Made by a program: the position numbers and the translations under genes
From: Nitrobacter sp035546855
GTDB taxonomy: Bacteria; Pseudomonadota; Alphaproteobacteria; Rhizobiales; Xanthobacteraceae
Reading direction: 5' to 3'
Assembly: GCA_035546855.1 (NCBI GenBank)
Contig: DASZVY010000029.1
Coordinates: forward strand, 3,293 to 67,292
Length of the DNA: 64,000 bases
Notes under the pieces: generated by a model
Told to the model about the DNA's origin: nothing
Databases searched by the model: none
What the model saw: the letters and a program-made list of their open reading frames with translations, nothing else
Part shown: in pieces, positions 26,278 to 36,900 of the stretch
Layout: each line of letters starts with the position of its first letter
How positions within the stretch are numbered: position 1 is the first letter of the stretch

Positions 26278-26572
26278 AATGCGACGTTTGGAAGGCCGCG
26301 GCTTAAACTCTGGAACGAGTCCGGAACGAATCGCGCCCGAATCGCTGACTCCACGGATCTCCCGCGTTGGTCACCGCAACATCTCGCGTCGGCAAGGCAG
26401 CGCGGCACTAGATCAAGTTCGACAGGCCGTCTCGTGAGGAAGTTCCGGATCGATATCATTAATTCCTGTGCGGGGTCGGTCGGATCGAGAGTCAACAGGA
26501 TTCAGCGCCGCGACGGCGTTGTGGCAAACCTGAGGCCGTGATGTCCTGACGCCATCATTTCCATTTCGCTCG

Positions 26573-27442
26573 CTACTGTGTCTTGACGGGCGGTCGCGGC
26601 GGCAGGGCGGTCGCCAAAAACTGCGTCGCTTCAAGCTTGCCGAGGCCAAGCGGCGTCGGAATCGTCATCCGGAATGGCACCAGCACCCGCGTTCCCGCGA
26701 TCGGCACCAGCCAGATTTCCATGTTGCGCTGGGCGGTGAGATATTTGATGGCGATACGATCGGGAATATAACCCGAGATCGGCACGAAATAGATCGCGCA
26801 GACGAGCGCCGGTCCTCGGTATCCCTTCTCGGCTTTCACCGTCTCTTTGCGTTTGTACTCAAGGTGAAGATCGTAGCGCATGCGGCCGTCGAACACCGGA
26901 GTAGCCGTGTGGCAGGACTCCGGGCTGAGAAGATCGGCGTTGCCGGGGACGCGCAGCAGCGATGCCGTCATGGGATCCAGCACGCCCTGCTTCTGGGCGT
27001 CGGTGACGGGGATTCGGTTGGCCTCGACCGGAGGCGTGGGCACGATCACCGAATCCTTCACATTGCCGTCCGCAAGCGTGATGCGGACCGTTTCGGATTT
27101 CCGCGACGACGTCATCGTCGCCGTGTAGGCGGCCGGCACCAATGCGCCGGCAACGATGCGTCCCTGAGACGTTCCGCTCCCGGTGCCGCCAGCGAACGCC
27201 TTCAGCAAACCCGTGGTGCCGCCGGACGCCGACGCCGAATACTGATCGTCGGAAATCTCCACCACCCATGAGCCGACGCCGATGGGAATGCCGGCCAGCG
27301 TGACCTCATAGCGCGCGTCGAGCTTGCCCTGGGCCGCGGCCGGTGACGCCGGGAGCACAGCCGCGAACAGCGCCCCGGCAAATCCGCTCGCCAAGAGGGG
27401 CGCCGACCGTACGCGTGATCGGGGCTGGATTGTCGGAAACAT
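26573..27442 (-). CDS. DUF3108 domain exported protein
   Basis: A 289-residue protein with a signal peptide (residues ~12-38, LLASGFAGALFAAVLP, ending AAAQ). The mature part reads KLDARYEVTLAGIPIGVGSWVVEI, then beta-rich segments ending LEYKRKETVKAEKGYRG and MEIWLVPIAGTRVLVPFRM (in parts), which is the DUF3108 pattern of periplasmic or outer-membrane beta proteins of unknown role. ATG 27442 directly precedes the signal peptide; an open frame extends 103 codons further but its composition looks non-coding. It is divergent from rpmB. Confidence 0.82.
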   Translation of the reverse strand: MFPTIQPRSRVRSAPLLASGFAGALFAAVLPASPAAAQGKLDARYEVTLAGIPIGVGSWVVEISDDQYSASASGGTTGLLKAFAGGTGSGTSQGRIVAGALVPAAYTATMTSSRKSETVRITLADGNVKDSVIVPTPPVEANRIPVTDAQKQGVLDPMTASLLRVPGNADLLSPESCHTATPVFDGRMRYDLHLEYKRKETVKAEKGYRGPALVCAIYFVPISGYIPDRIAIKYLTAQRNMEIWLVPIAGTRVLVPFRMTIPTPLGLGKLEATQFLATALPPRPPVKTQ

Positions 27443-27900
27443 GCTCACGGCGGGGAAGCCTTCCCTTGTTGGCCTGTCCGGCGCCCGGATCGGGCCTCGA
27501 GGCCCTGTCCGCGGACCGCTCTCGGCAGACGGTGTGCATTTAAGCAGAAAAAATATCGAGGCAACGCGGATCTGCCGACGGCGAAAGAGCACAGAACCGG
27601 CCGCGCGGCCAGTGGCCATCCCGGCCGGATCCCATCCTCCTGATGTCGGCAGGGATTGCGCCGTTTCTGTGATCCCGCCGCCGACGAACGCCGGTGAAAG
27701 CGCTTGGGAATCATCAGTTTGCGTGCGATCGGGAGCCGTTGCCCGCCGCATCCGGCGTGAATGTTGGAATCGGACCTCTCCCCAGCCTTGACGCCCCGCT
27801 GCTCTCCCCCTATACGTCCGCGGTTCCTGAAATGGACGTGAATTTGACCCCCGCGCCTGCCTTCGAGGCCGGTTGACCGGGGATGACAGAGGATTTCGCC
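27443..27900. other. Divergent intergenic region upstream of DUF3108 and rpmB genes
   Basis: 458 bases between two divergent starts. Short frames exist on both strands but none has family-like sequence or a supported start. It should hold promoters for both genes; I could not identify -35/-10 boxes with confidence and saw no leader structure. Confidence 0.45.
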
Positions 27901-28194
27901 ATGTCCCGGCGCTGCGAACTGACGGCCAAGGCTCCCCAGGTGGGCCACAAGGTCAGCCACTCCAATATCAAGACCAAGCGGCGCTTCCTGCCCAACCTGG
28001 TCAACGTCACCTTCCAGTCGGACGCGCTGGCGCGTTCGGTGCGGCTGCGGGTGTCGACCAATGCGCTGAAAAGCGTCGACCATCGTGGCGGCCTCGATGC
28101 CTTCCTGCTCAAGGCCAAGGATACCGAACTGTCGCCGAAGGCGGTCGAGATCAAGCGCCAGATCGAAAAGAAGCAGGTCGCCAAGGCGGACTGA
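27901..28194 (+). CDS. rpmB: 50S ribosomal protein L28
   Basis: A 97-residue protein with the L28 pattern: SRRCELTAKAPQVGHKVSHS at the N-terminus (in parts: CELTAKAPQVG, KVSHSN), then KTKRRFLPNLVNVTF and RVSTNALKSVDHRGGLDAFL. It belongs to the large ribosomal subunit. ATG 27901 gives the canonical N-terminus; an in-frame ATG 18 bases upstream (MTEDFA) is unlikely. The alphaproteobacterial form is longer than the E. coli protein, as here. A terminator follows. Confidence 0.97.
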   Translation: MSRRCELTAKAPQVGHKVSHSNIKTKRRFLPNLVNVTFQSDALARSVRLRVSTNALKSVDHRGGLDAFLLKAKDTELSPKAVEIKRQIEKKQVAKAD

Positions 28195-28252
28195 ATCAAG
28201 GCGGGCTGATTGCGGCGGGCTGATCGCACTTCATGTCCAATGCGATTTTCGT

Positions 28253-28285
28253 GAGGGCGGGATCGAACGGTCCGGCCCTCTTTTT
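28253..28285 (+). terminator. Rho-independent terminator of rpmB
   Basis: GAGGGCGGG and CCGGCCCTC pair (six bases, one mismatch, two more) around a ten-base loop and are followed by TTTTT. It lies 58 bases after the rpmB stop and before the convergent VWA gene. Confidence 0.85.
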
Positions 28286-28299
28286 GTTTCCATCTCTCC

Positions 28300-29703
28300 T
28301 CACTGATATGACGCGACGATATCGGACACCGCGCGCTCGAGCTGCCGCGCGGTGGCGCACTGGCGCACCACCGAACAGAACGTCGCGTAGCGCGGCATCT
28401 CCGAATCGCCGAAGCCCCAGGCGGAGCGCCCTTCGGGATTGAGCCAGACCAGCCGCTTCGCGCGTTCGCCGATCCGCTTCAGGATATCGGCGCGCGGGTC
28501 GAGGTTGTTGCTGCGGGCATCGCCGAGCACGATCACCGTGGTCTGCGGCGTCACCGCACTCATGGCCGCCTTCTCGAAATCGGCGAGTGACGACCCGTAA
28601 TCGGACGAGCCGAACCCGACCTTGGACATGATCTCGCCCATCGCCTTTTCCGGCGTGTTGGTCTCGAGAAGATCGCTGACCTCGATCAGGTGACCCGAGA
28701 ACGCGAACGAGCGTACGTCGTCGACGACCTCATGCAGGCTGTGGATCAGCAGCAGGAAGAAATCCGACACCTGCGCCACCGAGCCCGAGACATCGCACAG
28801 CGCCACGATTTTCGGCCGATCACGATGTTTGCGCTTCCACGAGGTGAGGAACGGCACGCCGCCCCAGGCGGCATTGCGGCGGATGGTGCGGCGGACGTCG
28901 AGATGACCACGGCGCGGCCGCTTGCGCGGCTTGCTGTAACGCTCGCGCAGGCGCCGCGCGATCTTGCGGATCAATGCGCGCATCTGCTCGACCTGCCGCA
29001 ACTCGAGCCGCGCCATCGGTGCGTTGCGCAGGATTTCGTTGCGGAGGTTTTCCGCCTCCTCGCGGCCATAAAGCAAGAGCGCCTGCGAGACGGTGTCGCG
29101 CACATCGTCGCGCAGCCGCTCGGTCGCCACCGCCAGCCGCTCGGCGAGCGCGGGATTTGATGCGAGCAGATCGTCGAGGTCGTCGCGCAGGCGCTGAATG
29201 CCCAGTTCATCCATCATGCGCGCCGAGAACAGCCCGCGCTGGGTAAAGAACCTGATGTCGCTCAGCGACGCCGCGCTCGCCGCATTGGCGATCGCCGCGG
29301 CGATCTGGTTGCGATCCTGCGCGAGCAGCATCCGCGCCAGCGGACCGAGGTCCGACATGGCGGCGGACGTCACCGGCGCGTCGGCACCCGGCCCGGCTTG
29401 CGCCGCGGACGACGGACCGCTGCTGTCGTCATCTGCTGCGGATTCGGCACCCTCGCTTGACGCCTCATTTTCGTTGGCCTGTGAGGGCTGCGGACGCGCG
29501 AAGAACAGATCGAAGCAGGCGCCGAGCGCCTTCTTTTCGTCCTGGGTCTTGGCGAGCGTCAGCAGCAACGTATCGCGCAGGATGCCGCGATCCTCGAACC
29601 CGACCGCCGCGACGGCGCGCATGGCATCGATGCTTTCGGCCGGCGACACCCGGACCCCGGCGCCACGCGCCGCGCGAAAGAACCGATGCAGGTTTTCGCG
29701 CAT
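28300..29703 (-). CDS. VWA-domain protein (CoxE-like) paired with MoxR ATPase
   Basis: A 467-residue protein of the CoxE-like VWA family. The N-terminus (FRAARGAGVRVSPAESIDAM, in parts) is typical, residues ~70-115 are a low-complexity Ala/Ser/Gly/Pro linker, and the C-terminal VWA domain has the metal-adhesion motif DVSGSVAQVSDF (~303) and VIVLGDARSN (~405). Such proteins work with MoxR AAA+ ATPases to insert metals or remodel protein complexes. The MoxR gene lies directly upstream on the same strand, separated by a palindromic repeat. The client is unknown. Confidence 0.87.
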   Translation of the reverse strand: MRENLHRFFRAARGAGVRVSPAESIDAMRAVAAVGFEDRGILRDTLLLTLAKTQDEKKALGACFDLFFARPQPSQANENEASSEGAESAADDDSSGPSSAAQAGPGADAPVTSAAMSDLGPLARMLLAQDRNQIAAAIANAASAASLSDIRFFTQRGLFSARMMDELGIQRLRDDLDDLLASNPALAERLAVATERLRDDVRDTVSQALLLYGREEAENLRNEILRNAPMARLELRQVEQMRALIRKIARRLRERYSKPRKRPRRGHLDVRRTIRRNAAWGGVPFLTSWKRKHRDRPKIVALCDVSGSVAQVSDFFLLLIHSLHEVVDDVRSFAFSGHLIEVSDLLETNTPEKAMGEIMSKVGFGSSDYGSSLADFEKAAMSAVTPQTTVIVLGDARSNNLDPRADILKRIGERAKRLVWLNPEGRSAWGFGDSEMPRYATFCSVVRQCATARQLERAVSDIVASYQ

Positions 29704-29756
29704 GTCAGCGCGCCCTCATTGCAGAACGGAGCATCACCGCGAGGCCAAGCGAGCTC

Positions 29757-29859
29757 CCTCTCCCGCTTGCGGGGCGGGGTCGGGGAGGGAGCGCTATTCG
29801 TAAATATGCCCCCACCCGACCGACTACGTCGGTCGACCTCCCCCGCAAGCGGGAGAGAC
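29757..29859. repeat. Long palindromic repeat between MoxR and VWA genes
   Basis: CTCCCGCTTGCGGGG at the left and CCCCCGCAAGCGGGAG at the right are complementary, with a second small hairpin GACCGACTACGTCGGTC inside. It lies between codirectional genes that should be cotranscribed, so it may affect mRNA processing rather than end the transcript. Confidence 0.75.
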
Positions 29860-29889
29860 AAGGAAGTGCAGGCAGCGCCTCCATTCCCA

Positions 29890-30837
29890 TCACCCGAACA
29901 CGTTCTGGCGTGCCGCCTTGGCCACGAAGGTCGTGACCTGAGGCAGCGCAGCCTCGATATCCGACTCGTATTTCAGGAGAACATTGAGCGTGTCCTTGAC
30001 AAGCTCGTGGTTGAGTTCGGAGGCCTGCAGCAGCACCAGCACGCGTGCCCAGTCGATGGTCTCGCTGACCGACGGCAGCTTCTTCAGATCGAGCGTGCGG
30101 ATCTCGTTGATGAAGCCGACGAGTTGCTTGCGCAGGATCTGGGAAATGCCGGGAACCCGGCTTTCCACGATCCGCTCCTCCAGCTTCTGCTCGGGAAAAC
30201 CGATATGCAGATGCAGGCAGCGCCGCTTCAAGGCATCGCCGAGATCGCGCTCGCTGTTCGAGGTCAGGATCACGATCGGCGGCGTCACCGCCGACACCGT
30301 GCCGAGTTCGGGAATGGTGACCTGGAAGTCCGACAGCATTTCCAGCAGCAGCGATTCGAACTCCGCATCTGATTTGTCGATCTCGTCGATCAGCAGCACG
30401 CAGCCGGCCGGCTGCTCCAGCGCCTGCAGCAGCGGGCGCGGCTCGACGAACTCCTTGGAGAAGAACACGTCGCCGAAATCATGCAACTGATCGAGCGCGG
30501 CGTGCAGCGTCGCCGCATTGCCGAGCACCTCGCCGAGCTTGTCCTTGAGGATTTGCGTGTAGAGCAACTGCTTGGCGTACTTCCATTCGTACAGCGCCTT
30601 GGCCTCGTCGAGCCCTTCATAGCACTGCAGGCGGATCATCTTCAGCCCGCGCCAGGCGGCGATCGCCTTGGCGAGTTCTGTCTTGCCGACGCCAGCCGGC
30701 CCCTCGACCAGGATCGGCTTCTCGATCTGTCCGGCGAGATAGACGGCGGTCGCGATCTGACGGCTTGCGATATAGCCCTGCGCGGCGAGGCCGCTTTCCA
30801 CGGCCTCGATCGAGGCGGCGGGCCGATGGTCAGTCAC
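29890..30837 (-). CDS. MoxR-family AAA+ ATPase
   Basis: A 315-residue ATPase. Walker A GPAGVGKTE is at ~45-53, Walker B VLLIDEIDKSD at ~158, sensor 1 is in VILTSNSERDL (~192) and the arginine-finger region KRRCLHL (~207). GTG 30837 is chosen because GGAG lies eight bases upstream; the frame extends 17 residues further without support. With the downstream VWA protein it forms a chelatase-like two-component machine of the MoxR/CoxE type that remodels or activates a target enzyme. It is the first gene of this pair. Confidence 0.9.
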   Translation of the reverse strand: MTDHRPAASIEAVESGLAAQGYIASRQIATAVYLAGQIEKPILVEGPAGVGKTELAKAIAAWRGLKMIRLQCYEGLDEAKALYEWKYAKQLLYTQILKDKLGEVLGNAATLHAALDQLHDFGDVFFSKEFVEPRPLLQALEQPAGCVLLIDEIDKSDAEFESLLLEMLSDFQVTIPELGTVSAVTPPIVILTSNSERDLGDALKRRCLHLHIGFPEQKLEERIVESRVPGISQILRKQLVGFINEIRTLDLKKLPSVSETIDWARVLVLLQASELNHELVKDTLNVLLKYESDIEAALPQVTTFVAKAARQNVFG

Positions 30838-31023
30838 GTTGGTCGCTCCACGTTGCCGGTATCCGGAACTTGCGGCCAAAGCCGCCAATCTGAGCTACGC
30901 GCCATCAGGGCGGATGTCCAGTATCGGGAGGGCATGGCCGGATGCGCACAGAACGCGCGGCACGTGCCGTCAGGCGTTTCCAACCACAGATTCTTACCTT
31001 TCCCCGCAAGCGGAGAGAGGGAG

Positions 31024-31656
31024 CTACCGCAACACCAGTCCCGTCGCGGCTTCCAGTTCGGCGATCGCCTGCGGCGCGTTCAGCACCTTGATCGTGGTCA
31101 TGCCCATCGCGCGCGCGGGCTTCAGGTTGACGCCGAGATCGTCGAGATAGACGCACTGCGCGGGATCAACGCCGAGTTTGTCCACCATCATCGTGTAGAT
31201 GCGCGGGTCGGGCTTGCGCAGGCCGATCCTGGCGGATTCGATGACGTGATCGAACAGCGCCATCACCTCGGCGACATAGAGCGAGCGGCCGGTCTTGCTG
31301 CCGATGGCGTTGGCCGGAAGATTGTTGGTGATGCAACCGGTCTTGAAGCGCTGTTTCACCCGCCGCAGCGCCTCGACCATCTCCGGGCGCAGATCGCCCG
31401 ACAAGAGCGGCAGCACGTCGCGGCCGCGGACCTCGGCGCCGAGCGCGCGCGATTCCGCGGCAAACAGTTCATCGAAGGTCGCAGCATCGATCTCGGCGCG
31501 TTCGAACTTCGCCCAGGCGTTCTCGAGATGATTTTCCGCATTGGTGCGGCGGATGATATCGGCGGGGAGCCCGCGCTCCGTCTCATAACGCATGAATGCC
31601 TCGAACGGCGACGTGGTGAGCACCCCACCGAAATCCCAAATGACTGCCGCGACCAT
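31024..31656 (-). CDS. HAD-superfamily hydrolase (haloacid dehalogenase-like)
   Basis: A 210-residue HAD hydrolase. Motif I is IWDFGGVLTTSP (residues ~5-16), in which the second acidic residue is replaced by Gly, as in epoxide-hydrolase N-terminal-like and some phosphatase members (DFGGV). Motif II is CITNN (~107), and motif IV is VYLDDLGVN (~166). A small four-helix cap lies at ~20-95. The substrate is unknown; a small phosphorylated metabolite is most likely. ATG 31656 begins exactly at the HAD core. Confidence 0.85.
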   Translation of the reverse strand: MVAAVIWDFGGVLTTSPFEAFMRYETERGLPADIIRRTNAENHLENAWAKFERAEIDAATFDELFAAESRALGAEVRGRDVLPLLSGDLRPEMVEALRRVKQRFKTGCITNNLPANAIGSKTGRSLYVAEVMALFDHVIESARIGLRKPDPRIYTMMVDKLGVDPAQCVYLDDLGVNLKPARAMGMTTIKVLNAPQAIAELEAATGLVLR

Positions 31657-31766
31657 AATGCCCCGTCCGTGCTTGCCGATACCAGGCACGGCTAGCACGG
31701 CGCTTGCGCGCAAGCCAGCCGTACGCGAACCGTACGCCGGCGACGGGAGCGCCAATCATCCCGGGC

Positions 31767-32741
31767 TCAGTGCTTGATTGCCGCCGACTTCAGCAACGCC
31801 GCATTAGCCTCGACTTCATGCTTCACGAACGCATCCATGTCAGCCGGCGGCATCGGCATGGGATCGACCGCAAGCTGTTTCAGCTTGGCTTGCATCTCCG
31901 GCTGCGCCAGCACCTTCATGCCGGCAGCGTGAAACTTGTCGACGATGGCACGCGGAGTTTTCGACGGCATGAACACGCCGAACCAGCTCACGCTGTCCGC
32001 GTCCTTGAGGCCGATGTCCGTGGTCGAGGGCACATCCGGAAGTTCGGACACGCGCCTGGGGGAGGACACCACGAGCGCACGCACGCGCCCGTCCTTGATC
32101 AACGGCAAGGCCGTCGAGAGCGGGCAGAAGTAGAAATCGATGCGACCGCCCATGATATCCGTGATGGTCTCGGCGCCGCCGCGATAGGGAACGTGAGTCG
32201 CCGCAAATCCCGCGGCAAGCCGGAATTTCTCCGCGGCGATATGCGTGGCGCTGCCGATTCCAACGGAGCCATAGGTGATTGCGGCATCCTTGGCTTTCGT
32301 AGCGGCCAGAAATTCCTGAATATTCTTCCATGGGCGCGACGGCGACGTGATCATGACGCTCACGCTCGAGCCGAGCATCAACACCGACGACAGATCCTTG
32401 GTCACATCATAGGTCAAATTCGGATAAAGCGCCGGCGCGATCGCGACCGCGGATGAATGCGCCAGAACGGTGTAGCCGTCCGGCTCGGCGTGGGCCACGA
32501 CGCCCGTCCCCAGCGTGCCGCCGGCACCGGTCCGATTTTCGACCACAATGCTCTGGCCAAGTTCGGTCGACAGCTTGTCGAAGACCGCGCGCGGAACGAC
32601 GTCGGTAGCGCTGCCGGCCCCAAAAGGAATCACGGCCTTGATGATATGCGACGGCCAGCCTTGCGCAGATGACTCCGCGCGTACCGCGGGAGACACGGCG
32701 CAAATCATCAGAACGACGACCCATTTGACGAATTGGTTCAT
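31767..32741 (-). CDS. Tripartite tricarboxylate transporter-type (Bug/TctC) substrate-binding protein
   Basis: A 324-residue periplasmic binding protein. The signal peptide covers ~1-22 (WVVVLMICAVSPAVRAES in parts). IKAVIPFGAGSATDVVPR (~34) and VENRTGAGGTLGTGVVAHAEPDGYT (in parts: NRTGAGG, PDGYT) are the hallmarks of the Bug family, followed by HVPYRGGAE (~190). These capture carboxylates or other small anions. No TctA/TctB membrane genes lie nearby, as is common for the many orphan Bug proteins in this group. It lies between HAD and patatin genes with no clear operon. Confidence 0.9.
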   Translation of the reverse strand: MNQFVKWVVVLMICAVSPAVRAESSAQGWPSHIIKAVIPFGAGSATDVVPRAVFDKLSTELGQSIVVENRTGAGGTLGTGVVAHAEPDGYTVLAHSSAVAIAPALYPNLTYDVTKDLSSVLMLGSSVSVMITSPSRPWKNIQEFLAATKAKDAAITYGSVGIGSATHIAAEKFRLAAGFAATHVPYRGGAETITDIMGGRIDFYFCPLSTALPLIKDGRVRALVVSSPRRVSELPDVPSTTDIGLKDADSVSWFGVFMPSKTPRAIVDKFHAAGMKVLAQPEMQAKLKQLAVDPMPMPPADMDAFVKHEVEANAALLKSAAIKH

Positions 32742-32867
32742 AGCAGCTCCAGTCCATACGGGAGGGCGTGGCGAGCCATTTCACCCTGCATGATCTGGAC
32801 TTGCAAGCATCTCGCCAACTTGCAGGCAGGCCCGCACCGTCCGATCCTTGTGGGGTCGATCAGAGGC

Positions 32868-33746
32868 TCAGTGTTGGTGCGGCCTGATCTCGCCGGGCAC
32901 GCTGGGCTTCTCGAGCCCGCCGGAGGCGATCCAGCGCTCGGTCTTCTTCATCGCGCGCTCGATATGCTCGTCGCTGCGGGAAAAATCGTAGGGCGATCCG
33001 ACCAGCGGACACAGCGGCGGCACGACACGATAGTCGACCGTGGCGTGCAACGCCTCGAGGTCGTCGACCATCTGCCGGGCGATCAGGAGCGTGAGCGCGT
33101 GCAACACATTGGCGACGGCGCCTTGGGGCGGGACCTGCTCCGCACAGGCGAAGCCGGTCGGCAGAACGATCAGCCGTTCCGCGCCCTTTTCCAGCGCCAC
33201 CCTGATCGGCGTGTTGCTCGCAATGGCGCCATCCGCCAGATACAATCCCTTGTACGGCACCGGCGCGAACGCACCCGGAATCGCCGTCGAGGCGACGATG
33301 GCGTCGGCTGCCGACCCATCCGACAGAACCACCGCATCGCCGGTCACGAGATTGGTGGCGACGATGTGCACCGGGATCTTCGCGTCCTCGATATTGCGGT
33401 AGGGCAAATGGTCGGCAATGAGGCGGCGCACGCCCTCATGGGTGATCAGAAAATCCCGCCGCCACAGAAAGCCGAGAAAGGTGCGAAGCGTCACCGGGAA
33501 GACGTCCTGCCGGCGCAGGCTGCGCCAGATGTCGGCCAGCCGTTTGACGCCGTGGAGGGTCGGCGCGCCCGCATAATAGGCGCCGTTGATCGCGCCCACG
33601 CTGGAGCCCACCACCATATCCGCCGTGACGCCATGCGCGGCGAGCGCGAGCAGCATACCGACCTGAATCGCGCCGAAACTTCCGCCACCGGCAAACACAA
33701 AGGCTGTTTTCGGGGATATTCCCGACGATGTCTGCGAGGCCGGCAA
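32868..33746 (-). CDS. Patatin-like phospholipase family protein
   Basis: A 292-residue patatin-fold lipase. The oxyanion motif is AFVFAGGGSFGAIQVG (residues ~15-30), the nucleophile elbow GSSVGAING (~48) holds the catalytic Ser, and the Asp of the dyad is in LADGAIASN (~170). It should hydrolyse acyl esters of phospholipids or related lipids in the cytoplasm; there is no signal peptide. It is divergent from the GGDEF-EAL gene with 213 bases between starts. Confidence 0.9.
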   Translation of the reverse strand: MPASQTSSGISPKTAFVFAGGGSFGAIQVGMLLALAAHGVTADMVVGSSVGAINGAYYAGAPTLHGVKRLADIWRSLRRQDVFPVTLRTFLGFLWRRDFLITHEGVRRLIADHLPYRNIEDAKIPVHIVATNLVTGDAVVLSDGSAADAIVASTAIPGAFAPVPYKGLYLADGAIASNTPIRVALEKGAERLIVLPTGFACAEQVPPQGAVANVLHALTLLIARQMVDDLEALHATVDYRVVPPLCPLVGSPYDFSRSDEHIERAMKKTERWIASGGLEKPSVPGEIRPHQH

Positions 33747-33959
33747 GTCCCATGGCTCCGTTCCGGGCCGCGATCCCGTCAGGCCGCAGCGAAGGGCTAT
33801 ATATCAACGCCGCCGACGTCGGGGCAACTACGACGGGTTGCGGCGGCATGCGGCAACTTTTCGTTTTCCTTCACGGCATTAACCCTCCGGTAACCGGAAT
33901 TGCTAACGCAGCCTCCATCAAGTGCCCGGTATTCCTTTCCGCGGAAGGATCCGGGGGCC

Positions 33960-36900
33960 ATGCCAGAACAGCCTGGAGATCACAGTTCCGACGCGCGCCG
34001 GCGCCGTTCGACCCTGTCGGACGCGGCGAGCGCTGCTGCGATATCGCTGGTCCGGCGCAGTCCGATCCACTGGCTGATCCTGTGCGGCAGCCTCCTGATC
34101 GTGGCGATCGCGCTCGGCACCGCCATAACCGTCGGCACCTTCCGCGACCGGGCCCTGGAAAACAGCGAGCGTCAGCTTGAGAACACCGTTCTGCTGCTCG
34201 CCCGCCATTTCGACCAGCAGTTCGAAGACCTTGCACGAATTCAGCGCAGCCTCGACGCCTACATGCAGTCGGCTGCGGTGCGGACGCCACAGGACTTCTC
34301 CCGGCTGATGTCCGGCGAAGACGCGCATCGGATGCTGCTGGCGAAAACCCACGATTCCTATACCGGAGACCTGACGATTCTCGATGCCGACGGCAAGATC
34401 ATCAACTCGACGGAGTCGTGGCCCGTCACGGGAGACGATCAATCGGACCGGCTCTATTTCCAGGACCTGAAAATAGATCCCTCGCCCGATCGCGAAATCC
34501 TGCAATCGGTCTACAGCGTCTCGTCCGGCACGTGGCGAACCCTGTTCGGCCGCCGGATGACCGGCCCCAACGGCGAATTCCTCGGCGTGGTGACGCGTAG
34601 CGTCGATCCCTCGCAATTCGAACGATTTTTCGCGACCGTGACGTTCGGCGAAAAGTCCGCGATCTCGATGTTCAACAATGATGGCACCCTGCTGGCGCGC
34701 TATCCGCACATCGAGGCGATGGTCGGGAGGAAGTTCGGGAACAAGCCGCTGCTGCGCGAGGTCGTCTCGGAAGGCGATCACGCGACGCTGCGCATCACAA
34801 GCCCCGTGGATGGCCTGGACCGGCTGGGCGCGGCCCACAAATTGCGGGACTTTCCCATTTCGATCATCGCGACGACCACGGTGGACGCCGCGCTTGCCGA
34901 CTGGCGCGAGCAGACCCGATTCCTGATCGGCGTGGCGAGTCTGTCGGCCATCATCATCGCGACGATCCTGTTCCTCATCGTCCGTCAGCTCTCGCGCCAG
35001 CATCAGGCATCCCGCGAGCAGCTCAGCGCCGAAAAGCAGCGCCTCGATACCGCGATCAACAACATGTCGCAGGGCCTGTTGCTGTTTGATGGATCCGAAC
35101 GGCTGATCGTCTGCAATCGCCGCTACATCGACATGTACGGGCTGTCCCCCGAGGTCATCAAACCCGGCTGCACGTTCCGCGAGGTCATCGCACACCGGCA
35201 GGCCACCGGTTCCTTTAGCGGCGATCTCGAGGAATATTGCCGCGACACGCTGCGAGGCACGGCCCAGGAAAACATCACCGTCATCAAGACCACGGACGGT
35301 CGATCGATCCAGATCACCAATCGTCCGGTCAAGGACGGCGGCTGGGTCGCGACCCACGAAGACATCACCGAACGTCAAAACCTTCAGTACGAGCGCGATC
35401 GCGACCGCGCCTTCCTGAACCGCATCATCGACCACATTCCGACCCAGATCACCGTGAAGAACGTGCGCGACCGCCGCTATGTTCTGGCGAACAGCGTGGC
35501 CGAAACCCAGTTCGGGCGGCCGCGCCACGCGATCATCGGAAAGACGGCCGAGGACGTGTTCGAACCCGGTCTCGCCCGACGGATCACCGCCGCGGACGAT
35601 GCCGCGCTGCAATCGCCGGACGGTCATCTCCTCGAGGACATCAGTTGGGAAACGTGCGCCGGCACGCGTTTCATCACGGCGCGACGCATCATTATTCGCG
35701 ACCGCGACAACGAACCGCAATACCTCGTCAACCTCGTCGAGGATGTGACGGAACGCAAGCTGTCCAACAGCCGGATCATGCACCTCGCCCACTACGACGT
35801 GCTGACCGACCTTCCGAACCGCGCGCTGTTCCATGCGCGGCTTGAAGACGAAATCCGCGCCATCAGGGGTGGAAAGCAATTCGCCGTTCTCTACATCGAC
35901 ATCGACGAGTTCAAGAGCATCAACGACTCTCTCGGACATGCCATCGGCGACGAGCTGCTGAAGGCGGTCGCGGAACGGCTGCGCAACTGCGTCGGGGACT
36001 CCGATTTCGTCGCGCGTCTCGGCGGCGACGAGTTTGCCATCGTCCGGACCAAGGTCAGATCCGCCGACGACGTGGCCGGCCTTGTCACGCGGATCTACAA
36101 CGAAATCCGCGAGCCCTATGAGTGCCTCGGCCATCAGATTTCGACCGACGCCAGCATCGGCATTGCGCTGGCGCCACAGGACGGCACCGACATCGATCAA
36201 CTGCTCAAGAACGCCGACCTCGCGATGTACAGCGCCAAGGCCGATGGACGCCGGACCTATCGCTTCTTCCAGCCTGACATGCACGAGCGCGCCAAAACGC
36301 GCCGTCAGCTCGAACTCGATCTGCGCCAGATCATCGCCGACAGCGAATTCCGCAAGGGCGGGTTCGAGGTCCACTACCAGCCGCTGGTGAGCCTGGGCGA
36401 CGGCAGCGTGACGGGCTGCGAGGCGCTGTTGCGCTGGCGTCATCCCGAGCGGGGCATGATCTCGCCGGCCGAGTTCATTCCCGTCGCCGAGGAGACCGGG
36501 CTGATCACCGAGCTTGGCGAGTGGGCGCTCGCAACCGCATGCGCGGAAGCCGCGACCTGGCCGGATCACGTCAAGCTCGCCGTCAACGTCTCGCCGATCC
36601 AATTCAGAAGCCGCGCGCTGGCGTTGAAGGTCGCCGGCGTGCTGGCCTCGTCCGGCCTCGCCGCCAACCGGCTGGAACTCGAGATCACCGAGGCGGTGCT
36701 GATCCGCGACGACGAGACGGCGCTGGCGATCCTGCATCAATTACGGGCGATCGGCGTCCGGATCGCGCTGGACGACTTCGGCACGGGCTATTCATCGCTG
36801 AGCTACCTGCAGCGATTCCCGTTCGACAAGATCAAGATCGACCGCTGCTTCATCAACGACATCGTCGAGGCCGACGGATCGTCGCCGATCGTGAATGCGG

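Noticed and set aside
27445..28083. Minus-strand frame across the rpmB gene and the region before it
   Set aside because: It overlaps L28 on the opposite strand and has no recognisable sequence.
33918..36740. A 940-codon open frame antisense to the GGDEF-EAL gene
   Set aside because: It is the complement of a gene with clear domains; its protein is Arg/Asp/Gly/Val-rich with no motifs, as expected from high-GC codon bias.
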